Position numbers and translations under genes: made by a program. From positions 1-64,000 of the forward strand of contig JANQLY010000016.1 of assembly GCA_028280345.1 (NCBI GenBank): a DNA stretch of 64,000 nucleotides, written 5' to 3'. Within the stretch, counting starts at the first letter, position 1; the number at the start of each line of letters is the position of its first letter. The stretch comes from Pseudomonadales bacterium (GTDB lineage Bacteria > Pseudomonadota > Gammaproteobacteria > Pseudomonadales > UBA7239). This document shows, piece by piece, positions 45,866 through 55,692 of this stretch. Under the pieces are notes generated by a model. That model saw only the letters and a list, made by a program, of their open reading frames with translations. It had not been told where the DNA came from and ran no database searches.

Positions 45866-46780
45866 TTACTTTTCTGTCTGTCGATTTGCCAACTGTTCAG
45901 CAAATTTGTCCCGCGCAGTTTTTGCATCGGAAAAAATTTCCAGCAAGCGCTGACTGTTTTCACTATCGATCGCGGTGCGCAACTCGGCAAGACTTTTATC
46001 GAAAGTATCCAGTGCAGCAAGTAATGCATCGCGATTGGCAATCACAATATCGTGCCACATTTGCGGATCACTACCGGCAATACGGGTAAAATCACGGAAC
46101 CCACCTGCTGCATATTTAAAAATGTCCTTTTGCTCTGAGCGTTTTGCCAGCGCATCCACGAGTGCATAGGCCAGCACATGAGGCAAATGACTGGTAGCTG
46201 CGAGAACACGGTCGTGATCATCAATACCCATCTGTGATACCAGAGCACCGACACTTTCCCAAAGTTGTTGAACTTTGGTCAGTGCTGCCGGGTTGGTTTC
46301 CTGCGTCGGCGTGAGTATCACACAATGATGTTTATAGAGATCTTCGTTAACCGCATCAATACCACTCTGCTCGGAACCGGCTATCGGATGCCCGAGCACC
46401 AGGTGCGGCGGTAAACGGCCAAACAGTTCCTGAGCTTTGTGCGCAAGATCGCCTTTGACACTCGCAGCATCAGTGACAATCACACCTCGCATCAGGGCGT
46501 CCTTGAGTACAGCAAGTTTGTCCGGCACCGAAAGCGTTGGCGTAGCAATCAATACTACATCCCCCTCTTCCAGCTTTGCAGCAATTGCAGCGAGGTCATT
46601 GTCTCCAGCATCAATGACACCATTAGCAATGGCTTTCTCCAGCGTTTCTGCCGAGCGTGTACTACCGAGTACAGTTTGACAGACTCCGCTAATTTTTAAG
46701 GCTTTTGCAAACGAACCACCAATCAGACCGAGCCCAACAACAAGTACCTGTTTTGCAATAATTTTATTTTCGCTACCCAT
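45866..46780 (-). CDS. tyrA: Prephenate dehydrogenase
   Basis: It makes 4-hydroxyphenylpyruvate (or arogenate products) for tyrosine. The 304-residue protein has the NAD-binding motif GLGLIGGSFAKAL, VTDAASVKG, LGHPIAGSEQSG with the catalytic His, and TSHLPHVLAYAL. No chorismate mutase domain is present; that activity lies in pheA. It is five bases from hisC, in one operon with the aromatic genes. Confidence 0.93.
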   Translation of the reverse strand: MGSENKIIAKQVLVVGLGLIGGSFAKALKISGVCQTVLGSTRSAETLEKAIANGVIDAGDNDLAAIAAKLEEGDVVLIATPTLSVPDKLAVLKDALMRGVIVTDAASVKGDLAHKAQELFGRLPPHLVLGHPIAGSEQSGIDAVNEDLYKHHCVILTPTQETNPAALTKVQQLWESVGALVSQMGIDDHDRVLAATSHLPHVLAYALVDALAKRSEQKDIFKYAAGGFRDFTRIAGSDPQMWHDIVIANRDALLAALDTFDKSLAELRTAIDSENSQRLLEIFSDAKTARDKFAEQLANRQTEK

Positions 46781-46785
46781 AGCTC

Positions 46786-47889
46786 TTACCTGACACCGAT
46801 ATCTTTAAGGGCGCGCAATAGTGATTCATTTTCTTCGGGCAACCCGATGCTGATACGCAAATGCTGTGGCATTTCATAAATACCCACCGGCCGCACAATG
46901 ACACCACGTTGTAGCAGTTGCTCATAAATAACATTCACATCCTGCTCAAATTGCAACGCAATAAAATTGCCAATGGAAGGAATATGTTTGAGATCGAGTT
47001 GTGTAAAACCTGCTTCCAGTTGCTCCATACCCTCGCGGTTAATACGTCGGCTGTTTTCCAGATAAGGAATATCATCAAGTGCCGCCTGGGCCGCAACGAG
47101 CGCAAGTGAATTGGTATTAAACGGCTCGCGCAAGCGGTTTAATAAATCGGCGATTTGTGGATTTGATACCGCATAACCTATACGTAAGCCGGCCAGGCCA
47201 TAGGCTTTGGAAAATGTGCGAGTAACAATCAGGTTGTCGTATTGAGATAGCAATGTCAGGCCACTTTGATAATCATCGTGCTCTACATATTCAAGGTAGG
47301 CCTCATCAAGTACCACAATCACATTGGCGGGTACTTTTTCCATAAAGGTTTTAACCGCAGCAAATTTATTCCAGGTACCGGTGGGGTTATTCGGGTTGGC
47401 AATAAATACAAGACGGGTATTTTCATCAATCGCCGCAGCCATAGCGTCGAGATCGTGCCCCCAGTCTTTGGCCGGCACCATTTTCAAGCCGGCACCGAGT
47501 GCTTTTACTACCAGGGGATAGACAATAAACGCATGTTGTGAAATCACAGCATTGTATTGCGGGCTTAAAAACACCTGGGCAATTAAATTCAACACCTGAT
47601 TGGAGCCATTCCCCAGCGTAATCTGTGTGGCATCTACTTGATTAAACGCCGCCAATTTTGCTGTGAGTTCAAAACCATCCGGGTAGCGGGTAATACCCTG
47701 CATTGCCTGTTCCATCGCAGCCAGTGCTTGAGGTGAAGGGCCAAGCGGATTTTCATTACTCGCAAGTTTGATAATCTCGCTGATACCGAGTTCGCGCTCC
47801 AACTCTTCAATTGGTTTGCCGGGTTGGTACGGTTGCAGATCGCGCACACCAGCGACAGCAAGGTCGGAAAAATTAACCGGTTTATTCAC
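46786..47889 (-). CDS. hisC: Histidinol-phosphate/aromatic aminotransferase
   Basis: The 367-residue fold-type I PLP enzyme has KLASNENPLGPSP, NPNNPTGTW, VLDEAYLEY and the PLP-lysine motif TFSKAYGLAGLRIGY. In this pheA-hisC-tyrA context the paralogue (hisC2 of Pseudomonas) often acts as an aromatic aminotransferase, so it may serve phenylalanine and tyrosine as well as histidine synthesis. Confidence 0.93.
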   Translation of the reverse strand: MNKPVNFSDLAVAGVRDLQPYQPGKPIEELERELGISEIIKLASNENPLGPSPQALAAMEQAMQGITRYPDGFELTAKLAAFNQVDATQITLGNGSNQVLNLIAQVFLSPQYNAVISQHAFIVYPLVVKALGAGLKMVPAKDWGHDLDAMAAAIDENTRLVFIANPNNPTGTWNKFAAVKTFMEKVPANVIVVLDEAYLEYVEHDDYQSGLTLLSQYDNLIVTRTFSKAYGLAGLRIGYAVSNPQIADLLNRLREPFNTNSLALVAAQAALDDIPYLENSRRINREGMEQLEAGFTQLDLKHIPSIGNFIALQFEQDVNVIYEQLLQRGVIVRPVGIYEMPQHLRISIGLPEENESLLRALKDIGVR

Positions 47890-47924
47890 CTGTACTATTT
47901 CTCTGTGCTTTCACTTTACAGTTT

Positions 47925-49016
47925 TTACATAACGGCCTGGGGATAGGAGCCCAGAATTTTCAGATCAGCAGCCTGTTCACTGATGGTATCAAGCACAGCC
48001 TTGATCTCTGCATTGTCGCAGTGCCCGAGAAAATCAATAAAGAAGACATAGCTCCAGCGCCCACTGCGTGAAGGACGGGTTTCCACACGGGTCAGATCAA
48101 TACCTGCACTGTGAAATGGTGCAAGCAGGTCGTGTAAGGCACCGGGTTTGTTACGCATGGAAACAATAATCGAGGTTTTGTCATCACCGCTGACAGGCAC
48201 ATTTTCAGCACCAATAATAAAAAAGCGCGTGGAATTATCCGGTTGATCCTCAATTTTCTCGGCAATTTTTGTCAAACCATACAGTTCGGCAGCCATATCA
48301 CCGGCAATTGCAGCAGAGTGCCACTCACTTTTAATGCGCTTTGCCGCCTCTGCATTGCTACTCACCGCGACACGTTCAATGCTTGGATAGTGGGAATCGA
48401 GCCACTTGCGACATTGCGCCAATGACTGGGCATGGGAATAAATACGCGTAATGCCATCGGATTTAGTGGTGTCGGAAACCAGTAAATGGTGATGAATACG
48501 CAGTTCTACCTCACCACAAATTTTCACATTCGATTCGAGAAAGTTGTCGAGCGTATGATTCACCACACCTTCGGTAGAATTCTCTACCGGCACCACACCG
48601 TAACTCACGGCACCTGCGGCGACTTCACGGAAAACTTCATCAATGGCCATCATCGGCACGGTAACAGCCGAATGACCAAAATGCTTGATCGCCGCCTGCT
48701 GGGTAAAGGTGCCTTCAGGCCCCAGAAATGCAACACGGGTTGGCTGCTCAAGCGCAAGGCAGGCTGACATGATCTCACGAAATAGCCGTGCCATCTCCTC
48801 ATCCCCCAGCGGTCCTTTATTACGCTCCATCACATTGCGCAATACCTGGGCTTCGCGTTCGGGGCGATAGTAAACCGGTTCTTCGTCCGTACCCTTGAGG
48901 GCTTCCTGCTTCACATGAGCCACCTGCTGAGCACAATCTGCCCGTTCTGAAATCAGACGTTCGATTTCAGAGTCCAGCTCGTCTATTTTCTTCCGCAGCT
49001 CGTCAAGTGTTGTCAT
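47925..49016 (-). CDS. pheA: Bifunctional chorismate mutase/prephenate dehydratase
   Basis: The 363-residue protein has an AroQ chorismate mutase (about 1-90, LRKKIDELDSEIERLI), a prephenate dehydratase domain (about 95-270, FLGPEGTFTQQAA, YGVVPVENSTEGVV, NSTRFFIIG with the catalytic Thr-Arg) and a C-terminal ACT domain (GALHDLLAPFHSAGIDLTRVESRP-like) for phenylalanine feedback. No leader-peptide attenuator was seen upstream. serC lies 85 bp upstream, on the same strand. Confidence 0.97.
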   Translation of the reverse strand: MTTLDELRKKIDELDSEIERLISERADCAQQVAHVKQEALKGTDEEPVYYRPEREAQVLRNVMERNKGPLGDEEMARLFREIMSACLALEQPTRVAFLGPEGTFTQQAAIKHFGHSAVTVPMMAIDEVFREVAAGAVSYGVVPVENSTEGVVNHTLDNFLESNVKICGEVELRIHHHLLVSDTTKSDGITRIYSHAQSLAQCRKWLDSHYPSIERVAVSSNAEAAKRIKSEWHSAAIAGDMAAELYGLTKIAEKIEDQPDNSTRFFIIGAENVPVSGDDKTSIIVSMRNKPGALHDLLAPFHSAGIDLTRVETRPSRSGRWSYVFFIDFLGHCDNAEIKAVLDTISEQAADLKILGSYPQAVM

Positions 49017-49101
49017 GATTAACCAAATGGGTATCTGTTGCTGTTTGAGCCTAACGGGAAAACCTGGTCAGGTAAAGCCTGCACCAGCGCTTTCCCAATT
49101 T

Positions 49102-50193
49102 CTAGCCTGCGTGGCGCGAGGCAAAATCCTGCATAAAATCGATCAGCGTATCTACCGCAGCTTCAGGGACCGCATTGTAGATACTTGCGCGCATACCGCC
49201 CACCGAACGGTGCCCCTTGAGATTCAACAGTCCTGCCTTGTCCGCCTCGGCAACAAAAGTTTTCTCGAGCTCTGCACTATCCGGCGTTTCGATCGTAAAG
49301 GGTACATTCATCCAGGAGCGGGAAACCGTTTCCACCGGATTCGCATAAAATGTACTGTCATCTATATATCCGTAAAGTTTTTGCGCCTTGCGCTCGTTGA
49401 TCTGTGCCATCGCAGTCAGACCGCCCTGCTGTTTCAACCACTGAAATACCAGACCTGCCAGGTACAGGGAATAGGTTGGCGGCGTGTTGTACATGGAATC
49501 GTTGTCGGCCAGAGTTTTCCAGTTGAGCATCGTCGGCAGCTCATCGCGGGATTGCTCAAGTAGATCCTCGCGCACAATCACGAGCGTCAGTCCTGCCGGG
49601 CCAATATTCTTTTGTGCACCGGCATAGATAACACCGTAGTCATCTACATTGATCGGGCGCGACAGGATCGTCGACGACATGTCCACCACAAGTGGTGCTT
49701 TAGTCTGCGGCAACCAGTTAAACTCTACGCCACCAATTGTCTCATTCGGCGTATAGTGTAAATAGGCTGCATCGTTATTGATTTGCCAGCTATCCCGGGC
49801 AGGAATCGTAGAAAAATTGGTATCTTCAGAGCTTGCAGCGATATTCACATCAGCATAACGTTTTGCTTCAGCAATTGCTTTTTTTGACCACTGGCCGGTA
49901 TTCACGTAGTCCACTGCTCGAGTATTCCCCGTGAGGTTTAACGGCACAGCAGCAAATTGTGTGCTTGCACCACCCTGGGTAAAAATCACTTTATAATGGT
50001 TGCCAATATCCAGCAGCTCACGCAAGTCGCTCTCTGCCTGTTCTGCAATCGCAACGATCTCTTTGCTGCGGTGACTCATTTCCATAATCGACAAGCCCGC
50101 GTCCTGCCAATCAAGCAGTTCATCGCGGGCCTGTAAAAGTACTTCTTCGGGCAAAGCCGCCGGGCCTGCACAAAAATTATAACGTCGAGACAT
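49102..50193 (-). CDS. serC: Phosphoserine aminotransferase
   Basis: The 363-residue class V PLP aminotransferase begins YNFCAGPAALPEEVL and has MEMSHRSKE, FTQGGASTQFAAVP and DMSSTILSRPI followed by GAQKNIGPAG with the PLP lysine. It makes phosphoserine and takes part in vitamin B6 synthesis. The gyrA-serC-pheA order is conserved in Pseudomonas relatives. A hairpin upstream separates it from gyrA. Confidence 0.97.
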   Translation of the reverse strand: MSRRYNFCAGPAALPEEVLLQARDELLDWQDAGLSIMEMSHRSKEIVAIAEQAESDLRELLDIGNHYKVIFTQGGASTQFAAVPLNLTGNTRAVDYVNTGQWSKKAIAEAKRYADVNIAASSEDTNFSTIPARDSWQINNDAAYLHYTPNETIGGVEFNWLPQTKAPLVVDMSSTILSRPINVDDYGVIYAGAQKNIGPAGLTLVIVREDLLEQSRDELPTMLNWKTLADNDSMYNTPPTYSLYLAGLVFQWLKQQGGLTAMAQINERKAQKLYGYIDDSTFYANPVETVSRSWMNVPFTIETPDSAELEKTFVAEADKAGLLNLKGHRSVGGMRASIYNAVPEAAVDTLIDFMQDFASRHAG

Positions 50194-50209
50194 TTGAAAA
50201 CCTGTTTAG

Positions 50210-50239
50210 AAAGTGCCACTACCCGGGTAGTGGCACTTT
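50210..50239 (-). terminator. Perfect 30-bp palindrome between gyrA and serC
   Basis: AAAGTGCCACTACCC is followed directly by its exact inverse complement, centred on CCCGGG. It lies 64 bp after the gyrA stop and 17 bp before the serC start and is most likely the gyrA terminator, with a short T-tract (CTTTCT) on the minus strand. It leaves little room for a serC promoter, so partial read-through is likely. Confidence 0.6.
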
Positions 50240-50303
50240 GGTTTATTTACAAGGGTTTATTACACGGTGGATGATTATAACTGATCATTCATAGTGACCG
50301 TCG

Positions 50304-52889
50304 TTACGCTTCCGGTGTTTCAGCTCCATCCGTTACATCGGAGCTACCATCTTCGCTTTCAACACTCTCTTCAATACGCTCAATTCCGACAAGGTGTTCG
50401 TCGTTCTTCAGACGAATCACGCGCACACCCTGGGTATTTCTGCCCTGCTCGGACACTTCATCGGTGCGCGTTCTCACCAGCGTACCCTGGTCACTGATCA
50501 GCATAATCTCATCACTTGAGAATACCTGTACCGCACCGACCATGGCTCCGTTGCGTTCGCTGCACTGCATCGCAATGACACCTTTACCGCCGCGGCCACG
50601 TGTTGGGTATTCTGTAACCGGCGTACGCTTGCCGTAACCATTTTCACTTACGGTTAGAATACGGCCATCATCCTGCGGCACAATCAGTGCAATCATTCGC
50701 TCGTTCTCTACCAATCTGATACCGCGCACCCCTTTTGCAGTACGCCCCATTGCACGCACATCACCTTCTTTAAAGCGTACCGCCTTGCCGTTCGAAGCAA
50801 ACATCATAACTTCACGGGTACCATCGGTAATTGCTGTGCCAACCAGCACATCACCCTCTTCCAGTTCGATCGCGCGCAAACCGCTGGAACGCTGTCGCGC
50901 AAAGTCTGTAAGGGCTGTTTTCTTTACGGTGCCATTGGCTGTCGCCATAAAGATATAGTGACCTTCGACATAATCACGCACTGGTAATATAGACGTAATA
51001 CGTTCGTTTTCATCCAGCGGCAGTAGGTTCACCATGGGGCGTCCGCGTGCGGTACGTGCCGCAACGGGAATATGGAACACCTTGAGCCAATACACCTTGC
51101 CCTGATTTGAGAAACACAAAATCGTATCATGGGTGTTCGCAATCAGCAGATGCTCGACAAAGTCCTCGTCTTTCACTGCCGTTGCAGCTTTACCCATACC
51201 ACCCCGGCGCTGGGCCTGGTAGTCACTAAGCGGTTGTGTCTTCGCATAGCCACCGTGGGAAATAGTAACCACACGGTCTTCTTCGGTAATCAGATCTTCA
51301 ATAGTCAGATCGCGTTTGGAACTGGTGATTTCCGTGCGGCGTTCGTCGGCATAGTCACTCACTACCTGTTGCAGCTCTTCGCGAATTACTTCCATCAGGC
51401 GCTCATAGCTACCAAGAATTTCCAGGTACTCGGCAATCTGTGCAAGTTTCTCATTGTATTCCGTGAGCAATTTTTCATGCTCCATACCGGTGAGACGGTG
51501 CAAGCGTAAATCGAGAATGGCTTGTGCCTGTTCCAGCGACAGATAGTAGGCGTTATCGCGCACACCGTATTGATCTTCAAGATCATCCGGACGACAGGCA
51601 TCGGAGCCGGCACGTTCAAGAAATTCTTTCACATCACCGATAGACCAGCCTTTGGCCACCAGTGCTTCCTTTGCATCCGCAGGTGTCGGAGACGCTTTAA
51701 TCAGTTCAATCACCTGGTCGATATTGGCAATTGCTACCGCGAGCCCTTCCAGGATATGGCCGCGTTCCCGTGCCTTACGCAATAGAAATACCGTACGGCG
51801 TGTGACTACTTCACGGCGGTGACGTAAAAATGCTTCAAGTAATTGTTTGAGGTTAAGGGTTTTCGGCTGACCATTATCAAGCGCAACAATATTAATACCA
51901 AATACACTTTCCAATGCAGTCTGGGCATAGAGATTATTCAGTACCACCTCGCCCACTTCGCCGCGGCGCAGCTCAATCACAATACGCAGGCCATCCTTAT
52001 CAGACTCATCGCGCAGCTCAGTAATACCCTCTATTTTCTTTTCCTTGACCAGTTCCGCAATCTTTTCAATCAGACGTGCCTTGTTGACCTGATACGGAAT
52101 CTCATTGACGATAATGGTTTCCTTGCCCTTCTTCTCATCTACTTCAATATCAGCTTTCGCGCGTACATAAATGCGACCGCGACCACTGCGATAGGCTTGC
52201 ACAATCCCGGCCTTGCCATTAATGATTGCTCCAGTGGGAAAATCCGGCCCGGGAATGTGTTCCATGAGTTCATCAATGGTCACATCGGGGTTTTCGATTA
52301 ATGCCAATGTGCCATTAACCACTTCGGTAAGGTTGTGCGGTGGAATATTGGTTGCCATGCCCACGGCAATACCGGAGGAACCATTCACGAGCAAATTCGG
52401 GATACGGGTTGGCAATACCTCGGGAATCTGTTCCGTGCCATCGTAGTTTGGCACGTAGTCCACGGTTTCCTTGTCTAGGTCGGCAAGCAGATCGTGGGCA
52501 ATTTTCGCCATGCGGATCTCGGTGTAACGCATTGCGGCCGGCGAATCACCATCAATGGAACCAAAGTTACCCTGTCCATCGACGAGCATATAACGTAGCG
52601 AAAAAGGCTGAGCCATACGCACAATCGTGTCGTAGACCGCCGTATCACCGTGAGGGTGATATTTACCGATAACATCGCCGACCACACGGGCAGATTTTTT
52701 GTACGGTTTATTCCAGTCGTTGCCAAGCACATCCATCGCAAACAGCACACGACGGTGAACAGGCTTGAGCCCATCGCGTACGTCGGGCAAGGCACGCCCC
52801 ACGATAACGCTCATCGCGTAGTCCAGATAGGACTGTTTTAATTCATCTTCAATATTGACGGGCAGGATTTCTTTAGCGATATCACCCAT
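50304..52889 (-). CDS. gyrA: DNA gyrase subunit A
   Basis: The 861-residue protein aligns from the first residue with E. coli GyrA ([32 protein letters not shown]). The catalytic Tyr122 lies in [10 protein letters not shown], and the quinolone region [12 protein letters not shown] has Thr at position 83, as in wild-type Pseudomonas. The C-terminal six-bladed wrapping domain is present; its GyrA box reads QRRGGMG where QRRGG(R/K)G is usual. The enzyme introduces negative supercoils with GyrB. Confidence 0.98.
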   Translation of the reverse strand: MGDIAKEILPVNIEDELKQSYLDYAMSVIVGRALPDVRDGLKPVHRRVLFAMDVLGNDWNKPYKKSARVVGDVIGKYHPHGDTAVYDTIVRMAQPFSLRYMLVDGQGNFGSIDGDSPAAMRYTEIRMAKIAHDLLADLDKETVDYVPNYDGTEQIPEVLPTRIPNLLVNGSSGIAVGMATNIPPHNLTEVVNGTLALIENPDVTIDELMEHIPGPDFPTGAIINGKAGIVQAYRSGRGRIYVRAKADIEVDEKKGKETIIVNEIPYQVNKARLIEKIAELVKEKKIEGITELRDESDKDGLRIVIELRRGEVGEVVLNNLYAQTALESVFGINIVALDNGQPKTLNLKQLLEAFLRHRREVVTRRTVFLLRKARERGHILEGLAVAIANIDQVIELIKASPTPADAKEALVAKGWSIGDVKEFLERAGSDACRPDDLEDQYGVRDNAYYLSLEQAQAILDLRLHRLTGMEHEKLLTEYNEKLAQIAEYLEILGSYERLMEVIREELQQVVSDYADERRTEITSSKRDLTIEDLITEEDRVVTISHGGYAKTQPLSDYQAQRRGGMGKAATAVKDEDFVEHLLIANTHDTILCFSNQGKVYWLKVFHIPVAARTARGRPMVNLLPLDENERITSILPVRDYVEGHYIFMATANGTVKKTALTDFARQRSSGLRAIELEEGDVLVGTAITDGTREVMMFASNGKAVRFKEGDVRAMGRTAKGVRGIRLVENERMIALIVPQDDGRILTVSENGYGKRTPVTEYPTRGRGGKGVIAMQCSERNGAMVGAVQVFSSDEIMLISDQGTLVRTRTDEVSEQGRNTQGVRVIRLKNDEHLVGIERIEESVESEDGSSDVTDGAETPEA

Positions 52890-53232
52890 AGAGACGGCAC
52901 TTCCTCAAATGTTAAACCCCGGAAAAACTGCTTTTTGGCCGTTTTGAGGTGTTTTTCCTGACGCTATCCCCCAGGTCATCGTCAGCACAGTTATAACTGT
53001 GTCCACCTGTTTTATGCCCGAAAAGGCTGTTTCCCCCAACAGTGCAAATGACACTGTAAATCAAGTCCCGGATTGTATCATAATAATGCCCGGTTCAGGC
53101 ATTTTTTTTACCTGAAAAGTGATTCAAAAACAAAGACTTAGGAAGATAATTATCGGGGGTTAAAAAGTCACTTTGCGGGCCTGTTTCGGAGACTTGAAAA
53201 GGCCGTTAAAACCACGCTGTTTGCGCCTTTTT
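52890..53232. other. Intergenic region of 343 bp upstream of gyrA
   Basis: It must contain the gyrA promoter. On the minus strand a -10-like TATGAT occurs near plus position 53075-53085, without a convincing -35. On the plus strand ATGCC (53086-53090) / GGCAT (53098-53102) with a T-run looks like a small terminator, but no plus-strand gene precedes it. No further gene is seen. Confidence 0.4.
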
Positions 53233-53601
53233 TCAGCGTTCCAAAATCTCAAAAGCGATTCTTTCGAAAGCTTCATAGGGCATCGGGTGTTCTTTCTCAC
53301 GGTAAGGCGGGCGGTCGAGAATCACTCTGGAAATCTCTCGAATCGCCTGTTCCTTAAGCTGCTCATTATTCAGCCGATTGGCAAATTCGTGCCCACTGGC
53401 CGTCAGACGCACAATATCTGCGTTGTCTTCACTTCGACTCAGGGCAAGATAGTCCTGATCAATCAGGGCCAACAAGTGGGTCAGCAGCTTTTCCGGCTCT
53501 GCGGTGAGTTCCGCGGAAAAATCCGTTGGCGCGAGCCAGGTTTCGGCAGCCTCACGCAACTCCATAACAATTCTGGCCAAACAGGTTTGCTCAACAATCA
53601 T
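53233..53601 (-). CDS. Small protein of unknown function with winged-helix-like part
   Basis: The 122-residue protein lacks a signal peptide. The middle part LLTHLLALIDQDYLALS...DIVRLTASGHEFANRL resembles the winged helix of DUF2513-type proteins (LxxxGHEFxxxxR), which suggests nucleic acid binding. This resemblance is by eye and weak. It is upstream of gyrA on the same strand, with a 343-bp gap, so it is probably a separate unit. Confidence 0.6.
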   Translation of the reverse strand: MIVEQTCLARIVMELREAAETWLAPTDFSAELTAEPEKLLTHLLALIDQDYLALSRSEDNADIVRLTASGHEFANRLNNEQLKEQAIREISRVILDRPPYREKEHPMPYEAFERIAFEILER

Positions 53602-53717
53602 ATAGTAGTATGCTTCCCTTCCGCTGAGACTATTAATAGTAGCACAACCGGAATGGCTGAATCATAGTAGTCGCTACAGCATCAGGCACCACAATCAGGA
53701 ACGTGAACAACCACAGC

Positions 53718-54218
53718 ATGCTGAAAAAGCTTTTTAAACTTCTCAAACCCCTGCTGCTTGTCGTAACCGGCTTTGTCGGCACAGTCTATGCGCCACCGGA
53801 GCTCAAATCAAAACTACCCTCCCCTGAAACTATCAAACAAACAGTGAACGGGCTATTGCCGCAGGCACTGGTGGGAGAAAAAACCACTGATAGTGAACAG
53901 ACAGCCAAAGCGTCGTGTAATGAAAAACTTATCCCTGTCGAACAGCTCTTTATCACGGCAATGGATCCCGCAGATAGTAAATATGCCGTCAATCTCGGTC
54001 AGTATTTTAAGCAGGCCAATACCACACCAATTACGCAAAAGCTTGCTAGCGAGGGTTACAAGTATCAGGTTATCAATGCACGCAATACTGATTGTGTGCC
54101 GCTGTTTGTTATTGCCGTCGGCGAGGTCAAAAGCCAGACCGATGCATGGACGCTCACGGACAAGCTCAGGGATAACCTGAAACTTGACGGCGTACCACTG
54201 AAACTACCCGCTGGCTAA
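53718..54218 (+). CDS. Membrane-anchored or exported small protein with SPOR-like halves
   Basis: From ATG 53718 the product is 166 residues, with a basic hydrophobic N-terminus (MLKKLFKLLKPLLLVVTGFVGTVYA) that is a signal peptide or anchor. Two C-terminal segments (YAVNLGQYFKQAN and FVIAVGEVKSQTDAWTLTDKL) resemble SPOR-type beta-alpha halves, but this is not certain. Two cysteines could form a disulfide. GTG 53703 is an alternative start with AGGA too close to it. Confidence 0.6.
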   Translation: MLKKLFKLLKPLLLVVTGFVGTVYAPPELKSKLPSPETIKQTVNGLLPQALVGEKTTDSEQTAKASCNEKLIPVEQLFITAMDPADSKYAVNLGQYFKQANTTPITQKLASEGYKYQVINARNTDCVPLFVIAVGEVKSQTDAWTLTDKLRDNLKLDGVPLKLPAG

Positions 54219-54268
54219 GCTGGAATCAGCTTGCTAAACTGAAGCTATAACAGGGACAGGAGATAGAC

Positions 54269-54676
54269 ATGAAATACCATATGGGTTTACGCCACAATCG
54301 CCATATGGTGCGCATGATCAAGGAAGAGAATCCACGCAACCCCTATCGCCTTGGCACCGCCTATGGCAACGAATTTGAACCTGTCGACAATACCGAGCGC
54401 CGCCGTCGCATCCTCGACCAATGGGGTATACAAGCCCAGTCCCCACGCAAACCTGAACCTCCCTCTACAGCTGAACCCCTGCCACGGCGCAGTCAGCGCA
54501 TCTATTTTCACGATCTGCATGATCACGACCAGGAATTGTTAACCCGCCGTCAACACAGTGCCCCGCTTACACGTCGCGATATGGTGCCGGGTACCAAAGA
54601 ACGTATCCACCGCGGTCGTAATCATGTGGTGCTAAATGTGGAAAGTTATCCAACTATTAACAACCCACGGCGCTAG
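54269..54676 (+). CDS. Small basic protein of unknown function
   Basis: The 135-residue protein is rich in Arg and His (MGLRHNRHMVRMIKEENPRNPY at the start, many RR pairs) and predicted soluble, without signal peptide or known domain. AGGAG lies seven bases before the ATG. It is 50 bp after the previous plus-strand gene and converges on the T6SS-linked operon. The basic character suggests nucleic acid binding, but nothing more can be said. Confidence 0.6.
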   Translation: MKYHMGLRHNRHMVRMIKEENPRNPYRLGTAYGNEFEPVDNTERRRRILDQWGIQAQSPRKPEPPSTAEPLPRRSQRIYFHDLHDHDQELLTRRQHSAPLTRRDMVPGTKERIHRGRNHVVLNVESYPTINNPRR

Positions 54677-54721
54677 CCGGTCTATATACATCTATATAAC
54701 GTTTGTAGAACTTTGTAATAG

Positions 54722-55642
54722 CTAAAGCTCGTCGCGGCGTCGTTTGCGCGACGAGGCCTGAAACATACCGGACATACTAGAAAACATTGAGTCAACATCG
54801 CGCCCTTTGAAAGACGTTTTATGGAAGGCACCGCGCATCGCTTTTCTCGATTCAAATTCATCTGAAACCGTACTCTCAAATGCGCTGAAACTCTCGTTTA
54901 CATGGCGGTATTTTGCTGATTGATCACTGCTGCGACCAGTATTGCCATAGCTACTGTGCTCAAACGCCATTTTGCTGTACTGTGCCTGACGTTTCGTATG
55001 TGTGCCATGTTCATCGGTATGGGATTGTTCACCGGAAAAACTGGCATACTTGAAATCAAAGTCCCCTTTGCCTAGATGGGGCATGCTGTTAAACATGTCC
55101 CGCGCCGCATCCCCCGGGCTACGATTCATGCTTTGCATACCCTGCCCTTGTCCGCGCAGCTCACCGAGGCGTTTGTCTTTATACACACTCTTCTTGTTAG
55201 ACTGCGGAGTAATATCGTGCCGCGTTACCTGGCTGCCTGCGAGGCTAAACGCACTGGACTTGCCAGTTTTACTGTCGGAGGCAAATGCCTTGAAACCGTC
55301 TTTGGTATTTTGAAAACTGAATTTGGTGCCGTTGGCGTTTATTTCAAATGACTTGTTCTTGAAATCAAACGAGGCCGTGTTCGTACCTCCCTTGCCACCA
55401 CCAATCGCCATGTTGAGCATATTTGCCGTAGCCTGCATACGTGCTTCGCGGCCATTCTGTTTCGACATCACACTCATGCCATGCCTGTTCATCTGCATGG
55501 CAAGTGCAGAGAATGATGAGCTGCCTTTACCTCCACCTCCCGGGTCCAGTACTTTTCCCAGCACAGCAGAAGACTTCGCAACCAGCTGCTTCGAAGCCCC
55601 TGATTTAGAGACGGGACTTGCTGGCAGCGGCGAAGGTGGCAT
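54722..55642 (-). CDS. Unrecognised Ser/Gly/Lys-rich protein at the end of the T6SS operon
   Basis: The 306 residues match no family that I know. The N-terminus is Pro/Ser-rich with a GGGGKG stretch, the middle has alternating beta-like segments (FDFKNKSFEINANGTKFSF), and the C-terminus is basic (KRRRDEL). No signal peptide or membrane segment is visible. It lies 50 bp after the previous gene of the same strand in a row running from tssM, so a role as T6SS cargo or accessory protein is plausible from position only. No good Shine-Dalgarno is seen. Confidence 0.6.
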   Translation of the reverse strand: MPPSPLPASPVSKSGASKQLVAKSSAVLGKVLDPGGGGKGSSSFSALAMQMNRHGMSVMSKQNGREARMQATANMLNMAIGGGKGGTNTASFDFKNKSFEINANGTKFSFQNTKDGFKAFASDSKTGKSSAFSLAGSQVTRHDITPQSNKKSVYKDKRLGELRGQGQGMQSMNRSPGDAARDMFNSMPHLGKGDFDFKYASFSGEQSHTDEHGTHTKRQAQYSKMAFEHSSYGNTGRSSDQSAKYRHVNESFSAFESTVSDEFESRKAMRGAFHKTSFKGRDVDSMFSSMSGMFQASSRKRRRDEL

Positions 55643-55692
55643 GACGTTTGTCTGTTTTATCCCGCAGCGTTATGCAGGATGCATTCGACCTC

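Noticed and set aside
53086..53108. Hairpin with T-run on the plus strand upstream of gyrA
   Set aside because: No plus-strand gene ends before it, so calling it a terminator has no support.
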